A stretch of 64,000 nt of DNA from Antrihabitans stalactiti (GTDB taxonomy: Bacteria; Actinomycetota; Actinomycetes; Mycobacteriales; Mycobacteriaceae): contig NZ_VCQU01000008.1 of assembly GCF_012932915.1 (NCBI RefSeq), forward strand, positions 62,001 through 126,000, in the 5' to 3' direction. Made by a program: the position numbers and the translations under genes. Below, one piece after another: positions 14,228-24,527 of this stretch; within the stretch, counting starts at the first letter, position 1, and each line of letters opens with the position of its first letter. The notes under the pieces are model-generated. The model was not told where the DNA came from, ran no database searches, and saw nothing but the letters and a program-made list of their open reading frames with translations.

Positions 14228-17200
14228 GTCGGCAGCCTACGGGCGCGGTAGCGCAGTGTGAGTAGCTGAAATGCCCGGACCTCGAATTCGATGGTGTTCC
14301 CGTCGGTCGTGAATGCCGGACCGTCGACGGACCGTTCCAGGAGGTCGGTGAATTCGACTGTCTCGAAGTCGAAGTCCGCGGTGACCGACGGCTTGGCCCG
14401 CCCACCCCGCGACTCGTAGAGCCGCACGATCACGTCGCCGCTGCGGTCTTCGGCGAGCTTGACCGCCTCGACGACGACCGCCGGATTGGACACTCGCACC
14501 AGCGGTTCGACCGAGTCCACGCCGCCCCGGACCGTGCGGGTCGGGAGGTTGATGCGATAGCCCTCCTCGACCGCGTCGCCGATCGACGAGCCCGGCCGGA
14601 CCGACACCTTCAGCGTGTGCGCACCCTGGTCGGCGTTGGGATCGGGATAACGCGGAGCGCGGAGCAGCGAGAGCCGCACGGTCGTTGTGGTGCCACCGCC
14701 GTCGCGGGTGCGCCTGCCGATGTCGTGGCCGTACGTCGAATCGTTGGCCACCGCAACGCCGTAGCCGGTTTCGCCGACATGGACCCAGCGGTGCGCACAG
14801 ATCTCGAACTTCGCGAAATCCCACGACGTGTTCGAATGCGTCGGCCGGAAGATGTGGCCGAACTGCGTTTCCGAGGCACTCCGATCGGCATGGACGTCGA
14901 ACGGGAAGGCGAGTTTGAGCAGCTTCTGGCTTTCGTGCCAGTCGATCTCGTTGGTGATCTCGAGCGCCGAAGATCCCGCGGGCAGGCTGAGGCGCTGCAC
15001 GATCCTGGACTTGCCGAAGCTACGAACGACCACCACGTCGGCGCCGTCGACGGCCAGCGACTCGATCGCGGTCAGATCGGTGACGACGTGCCGGTAGAAC
15101 TCGTCGATGTCCCAGGCATCCCACACGTTCGGCGTATCGCGGTGCAGCTGAAGCAGATTCCCCGACGCTCCAGGAGCGATCGCCTCACGGCCGCTTGCCC
15201 CGTCGACCATCGACGTGACGAGCCCCTTCGACGAAATCACCACACGCAATGCGCCGTTGTCGAGGACGTAGCCGCTGCGGTATTTCTTCGGCACGGCAGA
15301 TTCGGATACTGAGGACGATCCCGCTCCAAGTGCGCCGACTCCGTCGATCGCGAACGGCGAAGCATTGAATCGCAAGGACTTTCGTCCCTTGCCGGACAGT
15401 TCGCCGAGTGCCGCGGCGATCAGCGATTCGAGCCCCTTCGCCACCGCGGCGTAGTTGCGTTCCGCGTCTTGGTGCACCCACGCAATCGAACTGCCCGGGA
15501 GGATGTCGTGGAACTGTTGCAGCAGGACGAGATGCCAGATCGCCTCCAGTTCGTCGTACGGGTAGTCGAACTTGCCACGGACCGCTGCGGTTGTTGCCCA
15601 CAACTCGGCCTCTCGCAGCAGGTGTTCGCTTCGCCTGTTGCCCTGCTTCGTATTTGCTTGCGACGTATAGGTTCCGCGGTGCAGCTCCAGGTACAGCTCG
15701 CCCGACCACACCGGTGGGCGCGGATACTCTGCTTCCGCTTCTTCGAAGAACTCGATCGGCGAGCCCATGGTCACGGCTGGCGATCCTTCGAGCGAATGGG
15801 TCCGCTCAGCCGCAGCGATCATTTCGCGCGTAGGACCGCCACCGCCGTCGCCCCAACCGAACGGAACGAGCGACACCGTCCCAGCGCCCATGTCCCGGTA
15901 ATTGCGCTGCGCATGACCGAGATCGCTGCCACCGAGGTCGGAGTTGTACTTGTCGACCGGCGGGAAGTGGGTGAATACCCGCGTGCCGTCGATGCCCTCC
16001 CACAGGAAGGTGTGGTGGGGCATCCGGTTGGTTTGGTTCCACGAAATCTTCTGCGTGAGAAAGTAATCCGAACCGGCTGCCTTCACGATCTGTGGCATTG
16101 CGGCCGAGTAGCCGAAGCTGTCCGGCAACCAGCATTCTGGGGTGTCGACGTCGAAGTTGTCGAGGAAGAAGCGCTTGCCCGCGACGAACTGCCGAGCCAT
16201 CGCCTCGCCGCCCGGGATGTTGGTATCGGCCTCGACCCACATCCCGCCGACCGGAACAAACTGTCCAACTTTGACTTTCGCCGTGATCTTGGCGAAGAGG
16301 TCCGGATAGTTGGCCTTGATCCACGCGAATTGCTGCGCCGACGAGCAGGCGAAACGGAAGTCCGGGTAGCGGTCCATCAGATCGACCATGTTGGAGAACG
16401 TGCGCGCACACTTACGGACCGTCTCGCGGACCGGCCACAGCCACGCCGAGTCGATGTGCGCATGACCGACCGCAATTACCCTGTGCGCGCTCGCATATGC
16501 GGGCTGAGCGAGCACGTCGACGAGCTGAGCGCGGCCTGCTGCGGCCGTGCCCGCCACGTCGTCGGGGTCCATCACGTCCAACATGCGCTCCAGCGCGCGC
16601 AGTATCTCGTGCCTGCGTGGGATGTCGAACGGTAGTGCGTGCATGAGGCTCGTCAGGACCGAGACGTCTTGCTGCAGTTCCCATACGACGGTGTTGCGGA
16701 GGACGAATTCGATACTGCGAAGGGTGTAGATCGGGCCGTTGCCCGCAGTTGCCTTGTCGCCCATCGGAGTCGGCTGGAACCCGGGGACGTCGGGGTTCGC
16801 GGCGGCCTCGATGTAGAGGTCGAGCGGCTTGCGTGGGTCGAGCGCGATCCAATTGTTGAACGGCGCAATCGCTTTCACGGTTGTGCCGTCGGGGCGGTAG
16901 GCCAAGCCTTCGGCATTGAACCCCGGACCGCCGGTGAAACCGAGTTCGACGAGTAGTTCCAGTGCGGTGCCGCGCGGCAGCCTGCCGCGACTGTCGAACC
17001 AGTCCGCAGGTGGTGTGCCTGTGGCATGAATCCACATTGTTCCCCACGGTTTGCCCCACGGGGTGCCAGGCTCGATCGGCTCGAATTTCTGCGCGACCGC
17101 GTCGGTGAACGGGACCGGCTCGTCGGGGACCGTCCACGCCGTCATCGTCACCTGGCTGCGGGATTGATACACCGCCGGGTTGATGCGCTGGTCGGTGAAC

Positions 17201-17241
17201 CGACCGATCCGACTCTCGACAATTTGGCGGTCGTCATGCAT
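14224..17241 (-). CDS. Glycoside hydrolase family 38 alpha-mannosidase
   Basis: A 1005-residue cytosolic enzyme, the usual length of class II alpha-mannosidases such as Rv0648. GH38 catalytic-domain motifs are present in order: GHAHIDSAWLWPVRET (metal-binding His and Asp), FACSSAQQFAWIK, GGMWVEADTNIPGGEA with the nucleophile Asp, CWLPDSFGYSAAMPQI, and LLQQFHDILPGSS near the end of the catalytic part. The C-terminal beta-sandwich domains follow, ending in LLTLRYRARRLP. It would trim alpha-linked mannose from mannolipids, mannan or glycoproteins; the exact substrate is not predictable. No signal peptide is visible. The start is at ATG 17241. Confidence 0.93.
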   Translation of the reverse strand: MHDDRQIVESRIGRFTDQRINPAVYQSRSQVTMTAWTVPDEPVPFTDAVAQKFEPIEPGTPWGKPWGTMWIHATGTPPADWFDSRGRLPRGTALELLVELGFTGGPGFNAEGLAYRPDGTTVKAIAPFNNWIALDPRKPLDLYIEAAANPDVPGFQPTPMGDKATAGNGPIYTLRSIEFVLRNTVVWELQQDVSVLTSLMHALPFDIPRRHEILRALERMLDVMDPDDVAGTAAAGRAQLVDVLAQPAYASAHRVIAVGHAHIDSAWLWPVRETVRKCARTFSNMVDLMDRYPDFRFACSSAQQFAWIKANYPDLFAKITAKVKVGQFVPVGGMWVEADTNIPGGEAMARQFVAGKRFFLDNFDVDTPECWLPDSFGYSAAMPQIVKAAGSDYFLTQKISWNQTNRMPHHTFLWEGIDGTRVFTHFPPVDKYNSDLGGSDLGHAQRNYRDMGAGTVSLVPFGWGDGGGGPTREMIAAAERTHSLEGSPAVTMGSPIEFFEEAEAEYPRPPVWSGELYLELHRGTYTSQANTKQGNRRSEHLLREAELWATTAAVRGKFDYPYDELEAIWHLVLLQQFHDILPGSSIAWVHQDAERNYAAVAKGLESLIAAALGELSGKGRKSLRFNASPFAIDGVGALGAGSSSVSESAVPKKYRSGYVLDNGALRVVISSKGLVTSMVDGASGREAIAPGASGNLLQLHRDTPNVWDAWDIDEFYRHVVTDLTAIESLAVDGADVVVVRSFGKSRIVQRLSLPAGSSALEITNEIDWHESQKLLKLAFPFDVHADRSASETQFGHIFRPTHSNTSWDFAKFEICAHRWVHVGETGYGVAVANDSTYGHDIGRRTRDGGGTTTTVRLSLLRAPRYPDPNADQGAHTLKVSVRPGSSIGDAVEEGYRINLPTRTVRGGVDSVEPLVRVSNPAVVVEAVKLAEDRSGDVIVRLYESRGGRAKPSVTADFDFETVEFTDLLERSVDGPAFTTDGNTIEFEVRAFQLLTLRYRARRLPT

Positions 17242-17321
17242 GTCTCACAACACTAGTCGCGGAGCTTGCGGAGCGACCATCAAACACATTTGGCCGAGTC
17301 TCGAAGAATGAGAGACACGGC

Positions 17322-18809
17322 CTAATCGGGCGTGGCGGTGTGCACCCAGATGTCGCCGGATCCGGGCCGAACTGCTTCGATCAGCGACCAGGCCTGCTCG
17401 ATCGGCAAGTCGATCACGTCGTAATGACGTTTGCCTGCAGGGGTGGCCGCCACGACAGTCGCCACACCTGCGCGTCTCTGAAAGAAGGTCTGTCGCACCG
17501 TCCAACCGATGATCCCGGCACTTTGCAGGCAGTCGCGGTCACGGTCCAATGAGCCGCTCTGGGTGATCAGCCAGCCGGGCATGACCGCATGGCCCAAGCC
17601 TCGGTAGCGATCGATCGCCAGCCCGACCAGCGCGACTGCGATAACGCCCAACGCCAGCCAGTACTGCCACAGCACGACGTCGACAACCTCCGCAACGACC
17701 AGCACCACCACCCCGATCGCGACCGGAATCAGCGCGCGGGTAAACCGTCGCCGCAGGGCCGCAGGACCGTGTGACACGAGCGGCACGCTCGCCTGCGCGG
17801 TATCGCCCGTCAGGTGCGCCATAACCCGGCGGGCCTGAGTTGCTGGTGCTTGCGGCAGGACGAGCGACGATTCCCGCTTAGCCGCACTGACGCCGGTCAT
17901 GATGCCGTCCAGTTTTGCCCCACCGACCAGCCGGAGCAGCAGCGGTTCTTTCAAGGTCGACCCACGTAGGCGGGCGCGGTCCAACGACGTCGAACGGGTC
18001 TTGAGCAGGCCGTGGCTTATATGCAGGACGCGAGTGTCGTCGACCACGGTCAAGTTCGCGTAGGCGAGCAGGTAGCGGACGCAGGCCAGGGCGCTGGCCA
18101 CCACGATGAGCACCACGAAGGCGACGCCCACGACGGCGAGCAGGCCGAACTGCGCGGCATCGTCGATGCCGTTCGACACGGTGTCCGACTTCTCGATTCG
18201 ACCGACCAAGCCGTATTGGAACGCAAGGCCGATCGGGGCGAGGACCATGAGCAGCCCGGTAGACGAGAACGGCGCATAACGAACCCAACTTGGCGAGAAC
18301 TCCGCGATCTCGTACGCGGGCAGCGCAGCCGCGGGCTCGCCGGAGTTGTCGGTGACCGGCGCCTTCGCCAACAGGTCCGCCCGCAGCGCCGGCACCAGCT
18401 TCGCGTCGAGCGCATTGAGCAGAAACTTCTCGTCGCCGACGCCGCCTTGCGTGCCGGTCCCGATCTTCACGACCGACAGGCCGAGCACGCGGTGCATCAG
18501 GTTGGCCTCGACATCGACCGATCGAATCCGACTGCGCGGGACGGACAGCAGCTTCTTCTGGAACAAGCCGGTCCGCAGCTCGATGTTGACGGGGCCTATG
18601 CGATAGAAGGTCGTGAACCAGCGAAGCAGAGCGAGCACGAGAATCACCGCGACCGTGATCAGACCCCACGTGTGGTTGCCGCTCTGTGCGCCGAGCACGA
18701 ACGAAACCAGTAGCACCGGAAGGAATTTGGCGCCCTCGGTGACGGGGTGGACGAGCAGCATGCGCTTGTCCAGCCGAAGCCAGGGCTGTGCCTCGTCGAG
18801 CTCGGTCAT
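17322..18809 (-). CDS. Multi-domain PH (bPH2/YdbT-like) membrane protein
   Basis: A 495-residue membrane protein with repeated bacterial PH (bPH2) domains separated by pairs of hydrophobic helices. Typical strings are YRIGPVNIELRTGLFQKK followed by SVPRSRIRSVDVE, LTVVDDTRVLHISHGLLKTR, RARLRGSTLKEPLL, and a final PGWLITQSGSLDRDRDCLQS. Each repeats the order of a strand-rich domain after two helices seen in YdbT. The ATG at 18809 overlaps the stop of the YdbS-like gene by four bases. YdbS/YdbT pairs are widespread; their molecular role is unclear, with proposals around resistance to antimicrobials and membrane homeostasis. Confidence 0.85.
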   Translation of the reverse strand: MTELDEAQPWLRLDKRMLLVHPVTEGAKFLPVLLVSFVLGAQSGNHTWGLITVAVILVLALLRWFTTFYRIGPVNIELRTGLFQKKLLSVPRSRIRSVDVEANLMHRVLGLSVVKIGTGTQGGVGDEKFLLNALDAKLVPALRADLLAKAPVTDNSGEPAAALPAYEIAEFSPSWVRYAPFSSTGLLMVLAPIGLAFQYGLVGRIEKSDTVSNGIDDAAQFGLLAVVGVAFVVLIVVASALACVRYLLAYANLTVVDDTRVLHISHGLLKTRSTSLDRARLRGSTLKEPLLLRLVGGAKLDGIMTGVSAAKRESSLVLPQAPATQARRVMAHLTGDTAQASVPLVSHGPAALRRRFTRALIPVAIGVVVLVVAEVVDVVLWQYWLALGVIAVALVGLAIDRYRGLGHAVMPGWLITQSGSLDRDRDCLQSAGIIGWTVRQTFFQRRAGVATVVAATPAGKRHYDVIDLPIEQAWSLIEAVRPGSGDIWVHTATPD

Positions 18810-19309
18810 GTGGCGTCCCCGGTATGCAGGGCTGCGATCTCGGTCAGCTGCGCGACCGTGCGGTCCGCGACTTCTTGATCGAGTGCACTGATCCGGACCG
18901 CACCGGCCGACGACGCCGTCGTCACCGTGATGGTCGCGAGTCCGAGCATCCGCTCGATCGGGCCACGTTCGGTATCGACGGTCTGCACGCGTGAAATGGG
19001 CGCGATTCGGCGCTCTTGATTCAACCAGCCCGTCTTTGTGTAGACCGCGGTATCGCTGACCTCCCACCGATGCACGGCGAAGCGCCAAATGGGGACTCCG
19101 ACAATATGAGCGCCTGCAAGGATGACCGTGGCGGCGAGCACGAGAACGTGCGGCCACGACGTTGCGTTGCCGTCGAGTACTGCCCACACGATCTGGGCGA
19201 CAACGGGGATGATCCACAGCAATGCAGCGTTGATTGCCCAGAGCTTCTTGGCCTTGTCGCTGGGTCGCCACGCGGGGTCGGCGATCGTCACAGGTGGGTT
19301 CGGGGGCAT
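18806..19309 (-). CDS. PH (YdbS-like) membrane protein
   Basis: A 167-residue protein with two N-terminal hydrophobic helices (LWAINAALLWIIPVVAQIVW and HVLVLAATVILAGAHIVGV) followed by one bPH2 domain: WRFAVHRWEVSDTAVYTKTG, RRIAPISRVQTVDTERGPIE and LGLATITVTTASSAG. This is the classic YdbS layout, and it is followed directly by the YdbT-like gene through an ATGA overlap. The TetR regulator gene ends 19 bases upstream, so all three may share a transcript. Confidence 0.87.
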   Translation of the reverse strand: MPPNPPVTIADPAWRPSDKAKKLWAINAALLWIIPVVAQIVWAVLDGNATSWPHVLVLAATVILAGAHIVGVPIWRFAVHRWEVSDTAVYTKTGWLNQERRIAPISRVQTVDTERGPIERMLGLATITVTTASSAGAVRISALDQEVADRTVAQLTEIAALHTGDAT

Positions 19310-19328
19310 GACGCCATGGTCCCAGACG

Positions 19329-19940
19329 TCAGAAAAGTCCTGCCACGGCGAATCCGAGAGCAGCGTGCAGTCGCTCGCGGGATATGTCGGTCGCCCCGGT
19401 GATGTAGTCCACCAACACCGATCGCAGCATCGAAATGAAGACGAACATCGCAGCGTCGACGTCGACCCGCGCGCGGTGTTCGGTGGGGTTCATTGCGAAG
19501 TAGTGGCGACCGATGTCGTTGGCGCGCACGATAACCGGTGACGCCATACCGATGACGTCGATGTGCGGTGCCTCCAGGAGCAGGGGCCGGAGAATCGGAC
19601 GCCTCGATTCGGCGACATCGAACGTGGTCGACAGCACCGCATCACCCATCGCCCAGATGTCGCCGCCGAGTCGCCCGTCGATTGCGGTGCCGATTTCAGC
19701 CACCATTTCGTCGGCGATCCGCTGAGCGAGCGCGGTCAAGATTTCGTCTTTGTCGGCGAAGTATTGGTAGACGGACCCCTTGCTGACGCCGGCTTCCGCG
19801 GCGATGCGGTTGGTCGAACAGCCGGCGTAACCGTGGGTGGCCAAAACGCGACCTGCGGCTGAAACTATGCGCTCCACGGTTGCGTGCGAGCGCTCCTGGT
19901 GTGGTTGTTTGCGCTGGTCCCTGCGTTGATCGCTTGCCAT
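19329..19940 (-). CDS. TetR-family transcriptional regulator
   Basis: A 203-residue one-component repressor. The helix-turn-helix is at about residues 24-70: RIVSAAGRVLATHGYAGCST, NRIAAEAGVSKGSVYQYFAD and KDEI. The C-terminal ligand domain contains many Met, Ile and Val residues and resembles AcrR-type regulators with a TetR_C domain. It is transcribed divergently from the MpaB-like oxygenase gene with an 86-base gap that contains a 10-bp palindrome, so it probably controls that gene and itself. Ligand unknown. Confidence 0.92.
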   Translation of the reverse strand: MASDQRRDQRKQPHQERSHATVERIVSAAGRVLATHGYAGCSTNRIAAEAGVSKGSVYQYFADKDEILTALAQRIADEMVAEIGTAIDGRLGGDIWAMGDAVLSTTFDVAESRRPILRPLLLEAPHIDVIGMASPVIVRANDIGRHYFAMNPTEHRARVDVDAAMFVFISMLRSVLVDYITGATDISRERLHAALGFAVAGLF

Positions 19941-19986
19941 CGTCCGCCCTTCTCGTACGCGACTTGTATGCGTCCGAACCGCGCGT

Positions 19987-19996
19987 GTTAGCTAAC
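19987..19996. promoter_or_regulatory. Candidate TetR operator
   Basis: A perfect 10-bp palindrome, GTTAGCTAAC, lies in the middle of the 86-bp gap between the tetR and oxygenase start codons. TetR regulators usually bind palindromes of this kind in such divergent gaps. The flanks add no further symmetry, so this may be only the core. Confidence 0.4.
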
Positions 19997-20026
19997 GGTA
20001 CGCAGCGTCGCGTGAAAGGAAGAATA

Positions 20027-20944
20027 ATGGTCGCATTATCTCAGGTAGCCGGAGAGCCGGTTGAGCGCAAAGCTCGGCCGTCGAGGCGTCCGATCGAACC
20101 CGGAACGTTTTTGTGGGACGACGTCGGGCTCATCACCTTCTCCCTGACAGCCGGATCGGCGTTTCTGTTGCAGACGATGCACCCGGCGATCGGCACCGTC
20201 GTCGGCGAGCATTCGGTCTATCGCACAGACGGGATCGGCAGGGCGCTTCGAAGCATTGCGTCGGTCAACACCTGGATTTACGGCGGCGAAGAGGGCCTTA
20301 CCGAGGGCGATCGCTTGCGGGTGATGCACAAGTCTCTCAATTCGACAGGTGCGGACGGCACTCGCTACGCAGCCCTGTCCTCCGGGCCGTGGGCGTGGGT
20401 GCCGCTGACCGGTCCGTATGCGTATGCCGTAGCCGCCCAATATTTTTCCCGGCGGCCATACTCTGCAGACGAACTCGAGGCGCTCTATCAGGAAGTTGTG
20501 CAGCTGATGCGCAACCTGCACGTCGCCGAGAAGGAAATCCCCGCGACCTATGCCGAATACCTCGAGAAGTTCGAAGACATTCTCGACAACACCTTGGTCG
20601 CGCACCAGACCGCATACGAATTCCTGGAGACGACGCGGAAGCTGCCGCCGCCGGTGCAGCTGCCGGCCGCGCTGCGTCCGCTGTGGCGAGTGCTCGCATT
20701 CGGGCCCGGCAGGCTGCAGCACTTCGTCATCGTCGGGACTACTCCCGAAAAGGCACGCGCAAAGCTCGGCCTCGAATGGACCGCGACCGACGAACGCGCG
20801 TTGCGACTGATCGGCTGGGCGATCGGGCGCGCCGTCCCACTGCTGCCCGAGCGAATCCGCTATTTCCCGATCGCCTACCAGGCCCGCAAGACCCATCGGG
20901 AACGCTCGAAGCTGCAGCGAATGCTCGCCAATCGCCCGATGTAA
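20027..20944 (+). CDS. Oxygenase MpaB family protein (DUF2236)
   Basis: A 305-residue protein of the DUF2236 family, which includes the fungal MpaB oxygenase and bacterial latex-clearing protein; members are haem-containing oxygenases. Family features are SAFLLQTMHPAIGTVVGEHS near the N-terminus, VNTWIYGGEEG, a MHKSLNSTGADGTRYAALSS stretch, then GPYAYAVAAQYF, and a C-terminal LPERIRYFPIAYQARKTHRE. The conserved His residues are candidates for haem ligation. Substrate is unknown. ATG 20027 is preceded by GAAAGGAAG. The divergent TetR regulator suggests an inducible role against a lipophilic compound. The gene ends 3 nt from the convergent polymerase gene. Confidence 0.85.
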   Translation: MVALSQVAGEPVERKARPSRRPIEPGTFLWDDVGLITFSLTAGSAFLLQTMHPAIGTVVGEHSVYRTDGIGRALRSIASVNTWIYGGEEGLTEGDRLRVMHKSLNSTGADGTRYAALSSGPWAWVPLTGPYAYAVAAQYFSRRPYSADELEALYQEVVQLMRNLHVAEKEIPATYAEYLEKFEDILDNTLVAHQTAYEFLETTRKLPPPVQLPAALRPLWRVLAFGPGRLQHFVIVGTTPEKARAKLGLEWTATDERALRLIGWAIGRAVPLLPERIRYFPIAYQARKTHRERSKLQRMLANRPM

Positions 20945-20947
20945 CTG

Positions 20948-21913
20948 CTATTCGGCCTTACGGGCGCGCGCAGCCCGTCGCTTGCCTTCGTGCATCGCCG
21001 CGACCCGCGCGACAGGGATCGCGCGCCCTTCCTCGATGAGGTCGGCGCTCAGGTGTTGGGGAGCGGGGAGTTGCTCGGCCCACGGGTCGTGGTCGGCGAC
21101 CAGTTGGGCCGCGTTGCGAATCGTGAAGTCGCGCGGTGACACTCGGTCGAGATCGTCCCACCCCACCGGGAACGAGACCGGTGCGCCTGGCCTGATTCGC
21201 GGACTGTAGGCCGCCACGATCGTGGCCCCACCAGCCCGCGTCGAGTCCAGAAAGACTTTGCCGTGCCGGTTCTCTTTGACGAACTCGGTGGTCGCGAGGA
21301 CCGGATCGATGCGTTCGGCCCTAGCCGCGATCGCGCGAGTGACCGCCGCGGCCTCCTCGATCGTCGCCTTGTCGTCGATCGGCACGATGACGTGGACACC
21401 CTTCGCGCCGCTCGTCTTCACCGCGCCTTTCAAGTCCAGCTCGGTCAGCGCCTCGCGAATGAGGTGCGCGGCCTTGACCGCGAGCGAGAACGCCGAGCTT
21501 CCTTCCGGCGGATCGAGATCGAGCACGAGATGGGTGACGTGCTCCCGATTCTCGGCTCGCGTCAACGAGACGTGGTACTCGACCGCGCGCTGGTTGGCGA
21601 ACCACAGCAAAGTACGGCGATCGTTGCAGAGGGCATAGGAGACTTCACGTTTCGACGCCTCGGCCCACACCTTGACCGTCTGCACGAAGTCCGGGGTGTA
21701 TTTCGGCACGTTCTTCTGCATGAACGGTTCCTGACCGGGGCGGACCCGGATCACCGACAGCGCTCGGTCCTGCAGTCCCGGAAGGATGCGTTCGTTCACG
21801 GCATCGAGGTAGTCGACCAGGTCCCGTTTTGTCGCATCTGCGCCGTTGAACAGGGGCTGATCGAGATTGGTCAGATCGACGCCGTCGCGCGTCTCGTCAG
21901 GCTTGCTGGCCAT
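20948..21913 (-). CDS. Stand-alone LigD-type polymerase/primase domain protein
   Basis: A 321-residue archaeo-eukaryotic primase superfamily protein, the same fold as the LigD polymerase domain but without ligase or nuclease parts. Visible signatures are REVSYALCNDRRTLLWFANQ, the metal-binding HLVLDLDPPEG (both Asp), KTSGAKGVHVIVPI, and KVFLDSTRAGGATIVAAYSP with the third acidic residue and conserved Arg. Mycobacteria encode similar LigD-independent polymerases (PolD1/PolD2, Rv3730c and Rv0269c). These enzymes insert ribo- or deoxynucleotides in gap or end repair. No Ku or LigD gene lies beside it. Start ATG 21913 diverges from fbiC with a 46-bp gap. Confidence 0.9.
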   Translation of the reverse strand: MASKPDETRDGVDLTNLDQPLFNGADATKRDLVDYLDAVNERILPGLQDRALSVIRVRPGQEPFMQKNVPKYTPDFVQTVKVWAEASKREVSYALCNDRRTLLWFANQRAVEYHVSLTRAENREHVTHLVLDLDPPEGSSAFSLAVKAAHLIREALTELDLKGAVKTSGAKGVHVIVPIDDKATIEEAAAVTRAIAARAERIDPVLATTEFVKENRHGKVFLDSTRAGGATIVAAYSPRIRPGAPVSFPVGWDDLDRVSPRDFTIRNAAQLVADHDPWAEQLPAPQHLSADLIEEGRAIPVARVAAMHEGKRRAARARKAE

Positions 21914-21959
21914 GTGATCAAGACTAGGCCAACCCCTCAGGTGGCACGTCCGACGACGG

Positions 21960-24527
21960 GTGGCGCATGATCGAACGGTGACCTTCCTGCCGGACCCGCA
22001 TCTTCCCGCCCAGCGAACGCCAGCGCCAGCTGCTTCAGCCATGCGACGGGTGCTCCGCCGAGCTCGCGACGGCGTCACGCTCAATGTCGACGAAGCGGTC
22101 GTGCTGCTGCAGGCGCGCGGCGCGGACCTCGACGACCTGTGTTCCTCGGCCTCCCGGGTTCGCGATGCCGGTCTCGATGCGGCTGGGCGACCGAAGCAGG
22201 TCACCTACTCGCGCAAGGTCTTCATCCCGCTCACCCGGTTGTGCCGCGACAAATGCCACTACTGCACCTTCGTGACGGTGCCCGGCAAGTTGCGCGCCGA
22301 GGGCAAGGGGATGTACCTCGACCCGGACGAAGTCATCGACATCGCTCGACGCGGAGCCGAACTGGGCTGCAAGGAAGCGTTGTTCACCCTCGGCGACCGG
22401 CCTGAAGAACGGTGGCCCGAGGCGAAGGAGTGGCTCGACTCGCGCGGTTACGATTCCACACTCGATTACGTGCGCGCTATGTCGATTCGCGTGCTCGAGG
22501 AGACGGGCCTGCTGCCGCACCTGAATCCAGGAGTGCTGAGCTGGGAAGAGATTTCGCGGCTCAAGCCGGTCGCGCCGTCGATGGGCATGATGCTCGAAAC
22601 GACGTCGACGCGGCTGTTCACCGAAAAAGGTCAGTGCCACTACGGAAGTCCCGACAAGGACCCAGCAGTGCGGCTTCGCACGATCACCGACGCCGGGCGG
22701 CTCAGCGTGCCGTTCACGACCGGCATCCTCGTGGGCATCGGCGAGACGATCACCGATCGCGCTGAGTCGATCATGGCGATCCGTAAGTCGCACAAAGCAT
22801 TCGGTCACATTCAGGAAGTGATCATCCAGAACTTCCTGGCCAAGGACGACACCGCCATGCGGGCAACGCCGGACGCGGGGCTGGAAGAATTTCTCGCGAC
22901 CATCGCCGTTGCGCGATTGCTGCTCGGTCCGGACATGCGGATTCAGGCGCCGCCGAACCTGGTGTCGCACACCGAATGCCTGGCCCTCATCGGTGCCGGC
23001 GTCGACGACTGGGGTGGCGTGTCGCCACTCACGCCCGACCACGTGAACCCGGAGCGGCCGTGGCCGAACCTCGACACCCTTGCCGAACTCACCGCGCAGG
23101 CGGGCTACCAGCTCACCGAACGCACTGCGGCACAACCGAAATACGTCCTCGCTGGGCAGCCCTGGATCGACCCGCGGATCACCGCACACGTCCATGCCCT
23201 CGCCGATCCGGTGACCGGCCTTGCCCGCCTCGACACGAAACCCGTTGGGCTGCCGTGGCAGGAGCCGGACGAGTCGTGGGAATCGGCAGGCCGTACGGAC
23301 CTGAACAGCGCCATCGACACCGACGGCCGGAACACCGAAACACGCAGCGACCTCGGTAGTGCTTTCGGCGACTGGGAAACCGTTCGCGAGCAAGTACTTT
23401 CGCTATCCGCGCCCGAGCGGGTCGACACCGACCTGGTAGCCGCGTTGCGGTCGGCGGAACGCGATCCGGCAGGGTGCTCGGACGAGGACTACCTCGCGCT
23501 GGCGACAGCGGACGGTCCGGGCCTGGAAGCCGTTGTCGCGCTCGCGGACCAGCTGCGTCGCGACGTGGTGGGGGACGCGGTGACCTACGTCGTCAACCGC
23601 AACATCAACTTCACCAACATTTGCTACACCGGCTGCCGGTTCTGCGCATTCGCCCAGCGTAAGGGCGATGCGGACGCGTTCACGCTGTCCACCGACGAGG
23701 TCGCGCAGCGAGCATGGGAGGCGCATGTCGAAGGCGCGACCGAAGTCTGCATGCAGGGCGGTATCGACCCCGAACTGCCGGTGACCGGCTACGCCGACCT
23801 GGTCCGCGCGGTGAAGGAACGTGTGCCGACGATGCACGTGCACGCCTTCAGTCCGATGGAGATCGTCAACGGCGCATCGCGCGGTGGGCAAAGCGTGCGC
23901 GACTGGCTCGTCGCGTTGCGGGAAGCCGGTTTGGGCACCATTCCGGGGACTGCGGCCGAAATTCTCGACGACGAGGTCCGCTGGGTGTTGACGAAGGGCA
24001 AGCTGCCGACCGCAACGTGGATCGATGTCGTGACCACCGCGCACGAAGTGGGTCTGCGGTCGAGTTCGACGATGATGTACGGCCACGTCGACAGTCCGCG
24101 CCATTGGGTTGGCCACTTGCGTGTGCTGAGCGGAATCCAGGACCGCACAGGCGGTTTCACCGAGTTCGTTCCACTGCCGTTCGTGCATCAGAGTTCGCCG
24201 CTGTATCTGGCCGGTGCTGCTCGACCAGGTCCGACCAATCGTGACAATCGGGCCGTGCACGCGCTCGCGCGAATTATGCTGCACGGCAGGATCCACAACA
24301 TCCAGACCAGCTGGGTGAAGCTCGGCGTCACTGGCAGCCAGGTGATGCTCAACGGCGGTGCGAACGACCTTGGGGGGACTTTGATGGAAGAGACGATCTC
24401 GCGAATGGCAGGGTCCCAGCACGGCTCGGCGAAGTCGGTTGCGGAACTGCGCGCGATTGCCGAGGGCATCGGGCGCCCTGCTCGCGAACGCACGACGGTC
24501 TACGCAGACGCGGCGCGCGTCGCATGA
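21960..24527 (+). CDS. fbiC: Bifunctional FO synthase FbiC
   Basis: An 855-residue fusion of the CofG and CofH radical-SAM enzymes, which together make 7,8-didemethyl-8-hydroxy-5-deazariboflavin (FO), the chromophore of coenzyme F420, from tyrosine and 5-amino-6-ribitylaminouracil. Each half has its own 4Fe-4S site: C95, C99, C102 in [11 protein letters not shown] and C555, C559, C562 in [11 protein letters not shown]. Other landmarks are [14 protein letters not shown] in the CofG half and [14 protein letters not shown] in the CofH half. Orthologue of Rv1173. The start may be GTG 21960 or GTG 21978; neither has a good ribosome site. ATGA overlap couples it to the following hypothetical gene. 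Confidence 0.97.
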   Translation: MAHDRTVTFLPDPHLPAQRTPAPAASAMRRVLRRARDGVTLNVDEAVVLLQARGADLDDLCSSASRVRDAGLDAAGRPKQVTYSRKVFIPLTRLCRDKCHYCTFVTVPGKLRAEGKGMYLDPDEVIDIARRGAELGCKEALFTLGDRPEERWPEAKEWLDSRGYDSTLDYVRAMSIRVLEETGLLPHLNPGVLSWEEISRLKPVAPSMGMMLETTSTRLFTEKGQCHYGSPDKDPAVRLRTITDAGRLSVPFTTGILVGIGETITDRAESIMAIRKSHKAFGHIQEVIIQNFLAKDDTAMRATPDAGLEEFLATIAVARLLLGPDMRIQAPPNLVSHTECLALIGAGVDDWGGVSPLTPDHVNPERPWPNLDTLAELTAQAGYQLTERTAAQPKYVLAGQPWIDPRITAHVHALADPVTGLARLDTKPVGLPWQEPDESWESAGRTDLNSAIDTDGRNTETRSDLGSAFGDWETVREQVLSLSAPERVDTDLVAALRSAERDPAGCSDEDYLALATADGPGLEAVVALADQLRRDVVGDAVTYVVNRNINFTNICYTGCRFCAFAQRKGDADAFTLSTDEVAQRAWEAHVEGATEVCMQGGIDPELPVTGYADLVRAVKERVPTMHVHAFSPMEIVNGASRGGQSVRDWLVALREAGLGTIPGTAAEILDDEVRWVLTKGKLPTATWIDVVTTAHEVGLRSSSTMMYGHVDSPRHWVGHLRVLSGIQDRTGGFTEFVPLPFVHQSSPLYLAGAARPGPTNRDNRAVHALARIMLHGRIHNIQTSWVKLGVTGSQVMLNGGANDLGGTLMEETISRMAGSQHGSAKSVAELRAIAEGIGRPARERTTVYADAARVA

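Noticed and set aside
19987-19996. KstR-type box between tetR and the oxygenase gene
   Set aside because: GTTAGCTAAC does not fit TnnAACnnGTTnnA; it is better seen as a possible site for the local TetR protein.
22035-24422. Long minus-strand frames opposite fbiC
   Set aside because: Both radical-SAM motifs are intact on the plus strand; the antisense frames have no recognisable domain.
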